Program-made: the position numbers and the translations under genes | NCBI GenBank assembly: GCA_001797745.1 | Contig: MGQF01000059.1 | Location: 13,133 to 29,363 of the forward strand | Length of the DNA stretch: 16,231 bases | Source: Deltaproteobacteria bacterium RBG_13_52_11 | Lineage (GTDB): Bacteria; Desulfobacterota; B13-G15; RBG-16-54-18 | Direction: 5' to 3' | Notes under the pieces: generated by a model | Databases searched by the model: none | Seen by the model: the letters and a program-made list of their open reading frames with translations, nothing else | Told to the model about the DNA's origin: nothing | Shown: positions 1-6,777 of the stretch, piece by piece | How the letters are laid out: every line of letters begins with the position of its first letter | How positions within the stretch are numbered: the stretch's first letter is position 1

Positions 1-85
1 TCTTTAACGACTCACATCCTGAAAAGAAAACAAGGAGTATAATTGTAAGCATAACCATCCATAACCAACCTTTTTTCCTCCCCAT
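1..85 (-). CDS. Pal-like outer-membrane lipoprotein, N-terminal 28 residues only
   Basis: The gene runs off the left edge. From an ATG at 85 the minus strand reads a basic start (MGRKKGW), a hydrophobic stretch (about residues 8-21) and a lipobox-like FFSGC with the cysteine at residue 24, which is a lipoprotein signal peptide. A purine-rich AAGGGGG lies upstream of the start as a possible ribosome binding site. It begins 31 bp after the tolB stop on the same strand. In Tol-Pal clusters the gene after tolB is normally pal, the peptidoglycan-associated lipoprotein that anchors the outer membrane to the cell wall, so Pal is the best guess. The OmpA-like domain that would prove it lies outside the window. 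Another lipoprotein cannot be excluded. Confidence 0.6.
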   Translation of the reverse strand, partial: MGRKKGWLWMVMLTIILLVFFSGCESLK

Positions 86-116
86 AGTCAAAACCCCCTT
101 TCTCAAAGGATTGTCC

Positions 117-1424
117 TCATTGCAGCCACGGTGACCACGCTGGTTCCGTCTCGTTGAACTCGGAGGTGGTTACCTTCCATGGACCACCTCCATCTGCAGT
201 CATAATGTATATATCATAACTCCCCCCCATCCTGGAAGCAAAGGCAATATGCCTGCCGTTAGGGGCCCACGAGGGGTTCTCATTGCTCCCCTCCTTGGTC
301 AACCTCTTCACATCAGTCCCATCCGGTCTAATGGTGTAGAGGTGAAATCTCCCTTCCTCCTCACGAGCAAAGGCGATCTTGTCTCCCTTCGGTGACCAGG
401 CAGGGGAGCAATTGTATCTTCCCTCATAGGTTAACCTTCTCAACTTTCGCGTAGCTAGATCAAGGATATAAATCTGAGGGTTCCCTGATCGGTCGGAGAC
501 GAAGGCAATCTGCTTCCCATCGGGCGACCATGCCGGCGAAACCTTGTTGTCCCAAGAGCGGGTGAGCTGCAAGGGATCCTTGCCTTGCGGGTTCAGAAGG
601 TATATCTCTGTGTTGTCCCTCCCCCTCATCATGAGGGCGATCCTCTTGCCATCGGGAGACCACGCCGGGGTGGCATTGGGTCCGGGGGCAGCGGAGAGGA
701 GGGCGATGCTCCCCGTAGAGATAAATGCCTGATAAAGATCCGGGTTGCGGCGTTGAAAGCAGGTGTACAAGAGGCTCCTTCCGTCCGGATGCCAGGCAGG
801 GGATATGTTGATAGAGCCACTGTGGGTAACCATCTTCTCGTTGCGCCCATCGATGTCCATGAGAGCGATCTCTTTGTTACCGGTACGGTCTGTTACAAAG
901 GCGATCTTCGTCTGGAAGATCCCCCGCTCCCCGGTCAACTGTTGGATAACCTCGTCGGCCATCTTGCAGACCATACCCCGCATCTCCCCCTGTGAGCCCC
1001 TATACCTCTTGCCCGCGATGTAAACACCCTGGACCACGTCAAAGAGCCTGAACTCAATCGAGATCGCATCTCCTTCAGCCTTAAGGCCTACCGATAACAA
1101 GAACTCGGCCCCTGCATCCCCCCATGCCCCAAAATCCACACTCTCCTCAGTAACATAGACCGCCTGTTGGGGGAGCTTCACCTTCTCCATGAGGTAAAAG
1201 AGGTCTGATATGATGAGGACTTGCGTGAGGTTTTTCTCGACCTCTTCCTTCATCCCTTGAGGGAGCTGCCCTAAATCTTTGATCGCAGGGAGGGCAAGAT
1301 AGAACCTGCGGATCTGAGGGGAATTAATATCGATGTAGATGATCCCTTTCCCGGCAATAGGGTGCGAGAGGACCGTTACTATCACAACAAGAAAGGAAAG
1401 AAATACGCTCTTTATCCTGCTCAC
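117..1424 (-). CDS. tolB: Tol-Pal system periplasmic protein TolB
   Basis: TolB is a periplasmic beta-propeller protein that works with Pal, TolA, TolQ and TolR to keep the outer membrane attached during division. The 435-residue product has the family's usual length and layout. It has a Sec signal peptide (about residues 1-25, basic MSRIKS then a hydrophobic core), an N-terminal alpha/beta domain (about 28-165), and a C-terminal propeller (about 170-430) built of repeated PD40 units with the recurring core PAWSPDGK followed by IAF and a D-rich turn. The start is a GTG at 1424 preceded by GAGGGAG, which overlaps the stop codon of the upstream tolA-like gene 11 bp away, so the two are probably translated together. 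A lipoprotein gene follows, as expected for pal. Nothing looks broken. Confidence 0.95.
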   Translation of the reverse strand: MSRIKSVFLSFLVVIVTVLSHPIAGKGIIYIDINSPQIRRFYLALPAIKDLGQLPQGMKEEVEKNLTQVLIISDLFYLMEKVKLPQQAVYVTEESVDFGAWGDAGAEFLLSVGLKAEGDAISIEFRLFDVVQGVYIAGKRYRGSQGEMRGMVCKMADEVIQQLTGERGIFQTKIAFVTDRTGNKEIALMDIDGRNEKMVTHSGSINISPAWHPDGRSLLYTCFQRRNPDLYQAFISTGSIALLSAAPGPNATPAWSPDGKRIALMMRGRDNTEIYLLNPQGKDPLQLTRSWDNKVSPAWSPDGKQIAFVSDRSGNPQIYILDLATRKLRRLTYEGRYNCSPAWSPKGDKIAFAREEEGRFHLYTIRPDGTDVKRLTKEGSNENPSWAPNGRHIAFASRMGGSYDIYIMTADGGGPWKVTTSEFNETEPAWSPWLQ

Positions 1425-1435
1425 GTCTCACTCCC

Positions 1436-2149
1436 TCATGGCTGAAATGTTAGTACGAACTCTTCTGAAGATAGCTGCCCTGGCGGGGGAGGGAACGGGG
1501 CGGCCTTGGTTATGGCCCGCATGACCGATTGATCATAAGGGATGCTGCCAGAGGACTGCTGCAATCTAAGCTTACTCACCACCCCTTGTTTGTCAATCGC
1601 AAAACTGACCACCGCCTTCAGCCCCCTTGCTGCCAAGGGATCAGGAATAACCCAAAACCCCTTTACCCTCTCTTCGACCATCCCGGGATAGGCATTGATC
1701 TCAGCGTCAATCGCCGCAGGGAGGGGCTCTGTTGTACGCTCCGCCACCTTTCGTTCTATATTCTTGATAGCCGCCAACCGCTTCTGCTCGTCGTCGACTT
1801 GGGGACTCTCCTTTTTCTCCTTGCTTCTTTCTGCCAGGACCACCTTATCCTTTGCTGCCTCCTGCTTTACTTCCTTCCTTACCTCTTTCTTTTCCTCTTT
1901 TTTCTCTTCCTTCTTTTCTTCCTTCTTCTTTTCTATCTCTTTTTCCTGCTTCAGTACCGCTTTCTCCTCCTCCTGCGGGATGGCGCTTTCCATACTGAAC
2001 GCCGAGAGTTCCACCTCGATAGTATTCAATCGAGCGGTGATTTCTTTAGGGACCAGGGGGACGGTATCCACGAGGGCCAAGACGAAGAAGTGGATAATAG
2101 TGGAACTGGTGGCGGCCGCGATCATGGTGAAGCCTGAAAGGCCCCTCAT
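1436..2149 (-). CDS. TolA/TonB-type energy-transducing envelope protein
   Basis: The 237-residue protein has the architecture of TolA and TonB. A single N-terminal membrane segment (about residues 8-30) would anchor it in the inner membrane. A long, extremely charged Lys/Glu-rich stretch follows (about 59-140, with repeated EEKK units), expected to form a long helix across the periplasm. The C-terminal domain (about 150-237) has the TonB-C hallmarks: a GVV turn, LQQSSG, then YDQSVMRAI and APFPPPP. Its position directly before tolB argues for the TolA role, linking the proton-motive force to Pal and TolB. The partner motor genes tolQ and tolR are not in the window. The ATG at 2149 overlaps the stop of the LysR gene as ATGA, with GGAGG upstream inside that gene. 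TonB proper is the alternative. Confidence 0.85.
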   Translation of the reverse strand: MRGLSGFTMIAAATSSTIIHFFVLALVDTVPLVPKEITARLNTIEVELSAFSMESAIPQEEEKAVLKQEKEIEKKKEEKKEEKKEEKKEVRKEVKQEAAKDKVVLAERSKEKKESPQVDDEQKRLAAIKNIERKVAERTTEPLPAAIDAEINAYPGMVEERVKGFWVIPDPLAARGLKAVVSFAIDKQGVVSKLRLQQSSGSIPYDQSVMRAITKAAPFPPPPGQLSSEEFVLTFQP

Positions 2150-3051
2150 GGTAATGAAGGCCTCCGCGTTAGGAGAAACTCCAGAAACCGGCGCGCAGGA
2201 GGTGAGAGACCCCTCCCCTTGGGGACAACAGCAAAGAAATCCCTCTCCGGAGCACCCTGGCCCCGGATCTTGACCTCTTTTACTCTCCCCCCTTCTATCT
2301 CTTCTTGAACGGCGAGATCAGAAATTATACCGAGCCCTATCCCTCCCTTCACCCCCTCTTTAACAGCGGTAGAGCTCCCCACCTCACCAATGATGCTGAA
2401 ATCATCCACCCGCAATCCAGCCGCTGTCATATATCCCTCAAAGGCCTTACGCGTACCCGATCCCCTCTCCCTGATCAGCAGGGGGGCTGCTCGCAGCTCC
2501 TCCCAGGAGACCTCCCCCTTGGAGGCCAGGGGATGCTCGGAAGAAGCGATGACGATCACTCGATCGTGAAACAGGGGATAGACATCGACCCTTTCTCCAT
2601 CGAACCTCATCCCCACCACACCCACTTCTATTTCTCCGGCAAGGAGCATATCGATGATCTTCTGGGAGTCCGCAATGACAAGGCTTATGGAGATACCGGG
2701 TGCCTCCCCTTGGAACCCCCCCATGACCTTGGGAAGAAAATATTCACCGGGGATGGTGCTCCCTCCGATTGTTATCCGCCCCTTGATGAGGTGGGAGAAC
2801 TCATAAATGGCATTGAGGGCCTCATCACGAAGTTTCAAAATCTCTTTGGCGTAGCGATAAAAGACCTGTCCCCCATTGGTGAGTGCAACCCTTCTCCCCA
2901 AACGGTCAAAGAGTTTAAGTCCTACGGTCTGCTCAAGGGAGGCGATATGTCCGCTGACGGTGGGCTGGGTGAGGTATACAGCCTCCCCTGCCCGGGAAAA
3001 GCTCCCCAGTTCGGCCACCTTGCAAAAGGTCTCCAGGTGTTTCATGTCCAT
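2146..3051 (-). CDS. LysR-type transcriptional regulator
   Basis: A LysR-family DNA-binding regulator of about 301 residues. The N-terminal winged helix-turn-helix is clear (about residues 3-62: LETFCKVAELGSFSRAGE, then LTQPTVSGHI and LKLFDRLGRRV). The C-terminal part (about 90-295) is the periplasmic-binding-like effector domain, with SSEHPLA, RERGSGTR and a GIGLGIIS segment typical of the CysB/CbbR-like branch. By general resemblance it may belong to the branch annotated as selenium-metabolism associated, but no selenium gene is visible, so the target is unknown. I start it at the ATG at 3051 because LysR proteins begin a few residues before the LETF motif; a TTG at 3117 would add 22 unlikely residues and no start has a good ribosome binding site. 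Its ATGA overlap with the tolA-like gene suggests co-transcription with tolA-tolB. Confidence 0.9.
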   Translation of the reverse strand: MDMKHLETFCKVAELGSFSRAGEAVYLTQPTVSGHIASLEQTVGLKLFDRLGRRVALTNGGQVFYRYAKEILKLRDEALNAIYEFSHLIKGRITIGGSTIPGEYFLPKVMGGFQGEAPGISISLVIADSQKIIDMLLAGEIEVGVVGMRFDGERVDVYPLFHDRVIVIASSEHPLASKGEVSWEELRAAPLLIRERGSGTRKAFEGYMTAAGLRVDDFSIIGEVGSSTAVKEGVKGGIGLGIISDLAVQEEIEGGRVKEVKIRGQGAPERDFFAVVPKGRGLSPPARRFLEFLLTRRPSLP

Positions 3052-3177
3052 GGACGCTTGGGCTTGAGCTTGCCTCAGGATAGATACCGTGTCAATATGA
3101 TATCGGCTCCACAGCAAAAGTTCAAGGAGAAATTACCCATTATCGGTGCGTCTTGGGATGAACCCTTCTGGAGCAGA

Positions 3178-3214
3178 CTCTGTGGTTCAGAGAGAGGAAA
3201 AGAGAGCCACAGAG
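3178..3214. repeat. 8-bp inverted repeat at the left end of dispersed repeat copy A
   Basis: CTCTGTGG at 3178-3185 is the perfect reverse complement of CCACAGAG at 3207-3214, separated by 21 purine-rich bases. It sits immediately left of the direct repeat. No T-run follows on either strand, so it is not a standard terminator. A different 8-bp inverted repeat occupies the same relative place before copy C (10420-10446). Confidence 0.6.
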
Positions 3215-3359
3215 AATAACCATCCGTTGATCGGTGAAGGTATTGCATTGTTTAAGGCGATCCCTTTTTTTGCCTCCGTAAAATAAAAAAGAGGTAACTG
3301 AGCGTTGTAATGTCGCAACCGGGAGGGAGAAGGGTTCAGGGAAAGGTAATGCCAGATGT
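3209..3359. repeat. Dispersed ~150 bp direct repeat, copy A
   Basis: This block recurs in the same orientation at 5065-5216. The last 80 bp (3280-3359 versus 5137-5216) are identical, and the first part matches with a few substitutions and small indels. Its first 32 bp (3208-3239) are also identical to 10449-10480, and its GTTGTAATGTCGCAAC-GGGAGGG core resembles 10730-10757. Together with the inverted repeat on its left it fills most of the 368 bp between the LysR start and the reductive-dehalogenase-like gene. Just right of it lies GTTGAGCCTGACCCC, a phrase I associate with REP-like or transposase-linked repeats in related genomes; that link is memory-based. No convincing gene lies in it. 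It may be a non-autonomous mobile element (MITE-like) or a duplicated control region. Confidence 0.85.
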
Positions 3360-3419
3360 TGAGCCTGACCCCATAAGTTTTTACAATCACCAAATTTTAA
3401 ATAATAAAAGGAGGCCAAA

Positions 3420-4565
3420 ATGCTTACCAAATCCCGCTATAAAGTAGTCGGTGACATAGAACGTTTCGACGAGCGAGACAACGTCCAGTCGCGTAACACC
3501 TTAGTGCCCGGCTCCGAGGAGTATACGGAGTTCTACCGAAGGCATACCGAGTGGGAGGAAAAAGACCGGGGTACCCGGGAGCTGTCGAGGATATCGGTTG
3601 GCAATCATCTGGATCTGCCTTTCTTTGTGCAGCAGATAGAGAATCTCGCGCGCTACGGCATGGAGGACCTGGTGGATGGTCCGGTCTCCCCGAACAGACA
3701 GGAACTCTCACCGAAAAGGGCAGCAGAGAAAATCAAAGGGTACGCCCATTTCCTGGGTGCAGACCAGGTCCGCATCGGTCCCCTCAACCCAGCCTACGTC
3801 TACTCGCACCTAGGGAAGACCTGGCACGACCCGGCCAGAAGGCATGGGGCGCCCATAAACCTTAACCATAAAAACGCGATCAGCATCGCTGTGGGGATCA
3901 ACCCCAGCCTGATCAAGACCGGTCCTGTGCTTTCCGAGTTGATCGAGGTCATGCGCGTGTACACGCAACTAGCGACCATTTCCGTAACCCTTGCGGGCTA
4001 CATTCGTGCCCTCGGTTATCCTGCACGGGCCCACATTATCACCAACTACCAGGTCCTGTGTATCCCCTTGGCCATCGATGCAAGTATGGGTGAACTGGGT
4101 CGCCATGGCCTCATGATGACGAAAGAGCTGGGGAGTTGCCTGAAGCTCACCACGGTTACGACTGATCTTCCTTTAGTTTTTGATGCGCCCGTCGACATCG
4201 GCGTCGATGAGTTTTGCCAGGATTGCAAGATCTGCGCAGAAAGCTGTCCCAGTGGCGCCATTCCTCATGGCAAGAAGAAGGTAGTGAGGGGTATAGAGAA
4301 GTGGGCCATCAATTCGGAGGCCTGTTTCAGGGTATGGAATGAGACGGGGACTGACTGCGGCGTCTGCGTGGCGTCGTGCCCCTGGACCAAGCCGAGGACG
4401 GGTATTCACCGGTTAGCCACCTCTCTCGCCACGAAGATGAAAAAGGCCGGGTGGTGGATGAGCCGCGCCGAGAAAATAGTGTACGGCAAGTTTAGACCTC
4501 AGCCTGTACCTTCGTGGTTCGAAGAACCTGATCCTGTTTGGAAGAAGTACAAAACGCTTCATTAA
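3420..4565 (+). CDS. Reductive-dehalogenase-like cobalamin/iron-sulfur protein, cytoplasmic type
   Basis: The 381-residue product belongs to the reductive dehalogenase (RdhA) superfamily, corrinoid enzymes with two 4Fe-4S clusters related to epoxyqueuosine reductase. Family marks are VGDIERFDERD near the N-terminus, AGYIRALGYPA (about 193-203), GELGRHGLMMTKELG, TDLPL, and two cluster motifs. Cluster one is C266-x2-C269-x2-C272-x3-C276-P; cluster two is C302-x10-C313-x2-C316-x3-C320-P. Respiratory RdhA proteins are usually about 450-550 residues with a twin-arginine signal and a small RdhB membrane anchor next door; neither is present, so this one probably acts in the cytoplasm and may not be respiratory. 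AGGAGG lies 5 bases before the ATG. It is alone on the plus strand between two minus-strand operons, flanked by direct repeats, with a broken relative just downstream. The substrate cannot be told from sequence. Confidence 0.85.
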   Translation: MLTKSRYKVVGDIERFDERDNVQSRNTLVPGSEEYTEFYRRHTEWEEKDRGTRELSRISVGNHLDLPFFVQQIENLARYGMEDLVDGPVSPNRQELSPKRAAEKIKGYAHFLGADQVRIGPLNPAYVYSHLGKTWHDPARRHGAPINLNHKNAISIAVGINPSLIKTGPVLSELIEVMRVYTQLATISVTLAGYIRALGYPARAHIITNYQVLCIPLAIDASMGELGRHGLMMTKELGSCLKLTTVTTDLPLVFDAPVDIGVDEFCQDCKICAESCPSGAIPHGKKKVVRGIEKWAINSEACFRVWNETGTDCGVCVASCPWTKPRTGIHRLATSLATKMKKAGWWMSRAEKIVYGKFRPQPVPSWFEEPDPVWKKYKTLH

Positions 4566-4586
4566 GGAGCAGGAAAGGAGATACCC

Positions 4587-4939
4587 TTGAACGTCCTTAT
4601 ACACCCACGTTACTCCATGAGCAATCATGATATGACCCGGGATCTTACCTGGGGTGGAACCAACCCGCTCCTTTGCCCCGGCCCTTTGTTTCCGGGTCTT
4701 TTCTCACCCCGAGTGTTCCCGAGAAATCAGGCTATGTGGGCACCACGAAGAGAAGAGAGGTGGTGAAATGGTCCAGATCGATATGGATTCCTGACAAGGC
4801 TGACGTAAACTCTCTTGCTTTTTCAAGGGCCGTCAAGCAATTTGCTTATGACCTCGGAGCCGAAGCAGTAGGCATCATAAACCTCAACCGGAACTGGGTC
4901 TGGAAAAGGGATGGCCGGAATATAGTCCCTGAGGTGTAA
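4587..4939 (+). pseudogene. Broken second reductive-dehalogenase-like gene, N-terminal remnant
   Basis: The stretch from about 4770 to 4939 encodes FSRAVKQFAYDLGAEAVGI followed by NLNRNWVW, which lines up with AAEKIKGYAHFLGAD and PLNPAYVY in the intact gene upstream (about residues 110-130). It stops at a TAA at 4937, long before any cluster cysteine. A second reading frame from a TTG at 4587, preceded by AAAGGAG, runs to a TGA at 4764 and contains HPRYSMSNHDMTRDL and NQAMWAPRREERW. That frame may be the earlier part of the same N-terminus joined by a frameshift near 4750-4770, but the link is only suggestive. Either way the corrinoid and iron-sulfur regions are missing, so the gene is dead or makes only a fragment. 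It begins 22 bp after the intact gene and probably came from a tandem or older duplicate. Confidence 0.65.
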
Positions 4940-5064
4940 GCCCTCGTTATAAAAGAAAAATTAAAAGTCACCCATTAAAGGGCGCCCTGTCTCAAGAGAT
5001 AACGGCGAATTATGGTTCAGGCCTTGCAGGATGTTAAATCCTAGTGATAAAGGAAAAGATATCC

Positions 5065-5216
5065 AAAGAGAATAACTATCTATGAATCGGTGAAGGTATC
5101 GCATTGTTTAAGGCGATCCCCTTTTTTGCCTCCGTGAAAATAAAAAAGAGGTAACTGAGCGTTGTAATGTCGCAACCGGGAGGGAGAAGGGTTCAGGGAA
5201 AGGTAATGCCAGATGT
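5065..5216. repeat. Dispersed ~150 bp direct repeat, copy B
   Basis: Same orientation as copy A, 1857 bp to its right, with the final 80 bp (5137-5216) identical. The left part differs slightly (for example ACTATCTATGAATCGG against ACCATCCGTTGATCGG) and lacks the CACAGAG-type inverted repeat. It lies in the 358 bp non-coding stretch 4940-5297 between the reductive-dehalogenase remnant and the 3' end of phoU. The rest of that stretch shows only a short palindrome AGGGCGCCCT (about 4979-4988) and AT-rich sequence. Copies A and B bracket the plus-strand island exactly. Confidence 0.85.
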
Positions 5217-5297
5217 CCACACCCGACCTCTTATGTTTTCCCTTGTTTGATTATCGGTATTTGGAGCTTGGTTATTATCATACTATTTTAAAGATCC

Positions 5298-5987
5298 TCA
5301 TTTCTTTTTTTTCTTCCTTTTTTTGACATTGGCATGATGTTTGATCACCAAGGCATCCACCATAAAGATGATATCTTCGGCGATGTTCGTGGCATGATCT
5401 GCAATTCGTTCCAGACATCGACACACGATCATCAGGTGCACTGCCCTCGCGATAGTTTTTGGATCTGAAATCATATAGCTGAGGAGCTCTCTGAAGACCT
5501 GATCGTTTAACCCATCGACCATATCGTCTCTTTCGCAAACCGAAAGAGCCAATTTGGAGTCGCTGCTCACAAAGGCGTTCAGCACGTCCTTGATCATCGA
5601 TTGGGCAATCTCTGCCATTTTTGGGATATCGATATAGGGTTTGAGCTGCGGTTCCTTATTTAAAATAATCGCGCGCTCCGCAATATTGACTGCTTGATCG
5701 CCGATGCGTTCCAGATCGGTGATAATCTTCATCGCAGAGGTGATGAATCGAAGGTCAGCAGCCAGGGGCTGTCTCAAAGCCAGAAGCTTCAAACACATAT
5801 CATCAATTGTAATCTCTAATTTGTTGATGCGATCCTCCCCCTCAAGGGTTTTTTTGGCCAGTCCGGAATCCCTTTTCACGAGGGACTGGACGGCATTGCT
5901 GATTGCCTCTTCCACCAAGGCAGCCATCTTGAGAAGATTCTTCTTCAATTTCTCCAATTCCATCTGAAAATGGGTATGGACATCCAT
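5298..5987 (-). CDS. phoU: Phosphate-signalling protein PhoU
   Basis: PhoU is a cytoplasmic helical protein that binds metal and couples the Pst transporter to phosphate-responsive signalling, damping uptake and PHO gene expression when phosphate is plentiful. The 229-residue product has the family's two tandem three-helix PhoU repeats (about residues 15-100 and 118-205), each with the metal-binding E/D-x-x-x-D signature: DLERIGDQAVNIAE in the first and CLERIADHATNIAED in the second. It is the last gene of the operon, 18 bp after pstB2, with AGGAGGAGG ahead of its ATG. The last eight residues are almost all lysine (KKRKKKKK), encoded by a purine tract and not conserved in the family; it may be a small extension or a slippage product. 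No clear terminator follows. Confidence 0.95.
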   Translation of the reverse strand: MDVHTHFQMELEKLKKNLLKMAALVEEAISNAVQSLVKRDSGLAKKTLEGEDRINKLEITIDDMCLKLLALRQPLAADLRFITSAMKIITDLERIGDQAVNIAERAIILNKEPQLKPYIDIPKMAEIAQSMIKDVLNAFVSSDSKLALSVCERDDMVDGLNDQVFRELLSYMISDPKTIARAVHLMIVCRCLERIADHATNIAEDIIFMVDALVIKHHANVKKRKKKKK

Positions 5988-6005
5988 AGCGCCTCCTCCT
6001 TGAGA

Positions 6006-6767
6006 CTATCCAAATTTTCCGGTAACGTAATCTTCTGTCCGTTTATCTCTGGGCCGAGTAAAGATCTGATAGACCGGTCCCTCCTCGACCAACTCACCGT
6101 TCAAAAAAAAGCCTGCCCGATCAGCCACTCGTGAGGCCTGCTGAATGGTATGAGGGACCAAAATAATCGTATACTCCTTTTTCAATTTGCCGAGGGTCTC
6201 CTCAATGCTGGCCGTAGAGATGGGATCCAATCCTGAACAGGGGTTATCGAGCAGGAGGATCTCCGGCTCAAGAGCCAATATCCGAGCGATACAGAGGCGC
6301 TGCTGTTGTCCGCCTGAGAGCCGGAGGGCAGAGGTGCGCAGACGATCCTTGACCTCCTCCCAGAGCACAGCGGATCGCAGAGCCTTTTCTACAATCTCGG
6401 CCAAACGCCTCTTCTGGGTGGTGCCGCTCAGTTTGGGACCATAGGCAACATTATCAAAGATGGAGAGGGGAAGGGGAGTGGGCAGGTCGAAGACCATTCC
6501 GATCCTCCTCCTCAGTTGGGTGAGACTCAGTTGTGGACCATAGATATCTGCCCCATCCAAGAAGATGGTCCCTGTATGCTTCGTCCCGAATATCAGATCC
6601 GTCAGCCGGTTGAGGCTTTTGAGAAGGGTGGTCTTTCCGCTTCGTGCCGGCCCGAAGATAGCGAATATTTCCCCTTGGTGGATGTTAAAGCTAATATCCC
6701 GAAGGGCTTGAAAGGATTGATAATAGAAATTGAAATCCTTGATGGTTATCTTGTCCTTTCGCGGCAT
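6006..6767 (-). CDS. pstB: Phosphate ABC transporter ATPase PstB, copy 2, catalytically degenerate
   Basis: An ABC ATPase of the PstB family (253 residues from the ATG at 6767, which has GGGAGGATTC upstream overlapping the pstA stop; an upstream in-frame start at 6836 would overlap pstA by 59 bp). Parts seen are Walker A GPARSGKTT (39-47), an intact signature LSGGQQQR (150-157), D-loop SGLDP and the H-loop histidine H206. Two key residues are changed: the Walker B pair reads D174-N175 instead of D-E, losing the catalytic glutamate (codon AAC at 6243-6245), and the Q-loop reads VFDLPTP with D94 for the usual glutamine. It is therefore unlikely to hydrolyse ATP efficiently in its own site, but it can supply a good signature to a partner. 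It follows pstA by 10 bp and precedes phoU, the normal pstB place. Its likely partner is the other PstB at 9350-10120. Confidence 0.92.
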   Translation of the reverse strand: MPRKDKITIKDFNFYYQSFQALRDISFNIHQGEIFAIFGPARSGKTTLLKSLNRLTDLIFGTKHTGTIFLDGADIYGPQLSLTQLRRRIGMVFDLPTPLPLSIFDNVAYGPKLSGTTQKRRLAEIVEKALRSAVLWEEVKDRLRTSALRLSGGQQQRLCIARILALEPEILLLDNPCSGLDPISTASIEETLGKLKKEYTIILVPHTIQQASRVADRAGFFLNGELVEEGPVYQIFTRPRDKRTEDYVTGKFG

Positions 6768-6777
6768 GAATCCTCCC

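Noticed and set aside
1861..1935. TTCTTTTCTTCC-type tandem repeat as a mobile or CRISPR-like array
   Set aside because: It is the coding sequence for the EEKK-rich helix of the TolA/TonB-like protein on the minus strand; there are no spacers.
1529..2273. Long plus-strand frames opposite the tolA-like gene
   Set aside because: They are antisense shadows created by the Lys/Glu-rich coding repeat and contain only Phe/Leu/Ser-rich sequence.
3090..3095. TTGACA on the minus strand as a -35 box for the LysR operon
   Set aside because: No acceptable -10 hexamer lies 16-18 bases further on.
3380..3407. Promoter-like TTTACA and TAATAA before the reductive-dehalogenase-like gene
   Set aside because: Transcription would begin within the AGGAGG ribosome binding site, and the -10 hexamer matches only 3 of 6 positions.
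3140..3430. Minus-strand open frames (68 and 96 codons) across repeat copy A
   Set aside because: They lie almost wholly inside the dispersed repeat, show no domain, and the equivalent frame is not kept in copies B and C. They are most likely chance frames in a repeat.
3349..3447. Small plus-strand frame MPDVEPDPISFYN... (32 codons) ahead of the reductive-dehalogenase-like gene, as a leader peptide
   Set aside because: It overlaps the real start out of frame, and in copy B the frame after MPDV is entirely different and ends after 14 codons, so there is no sign of selection.
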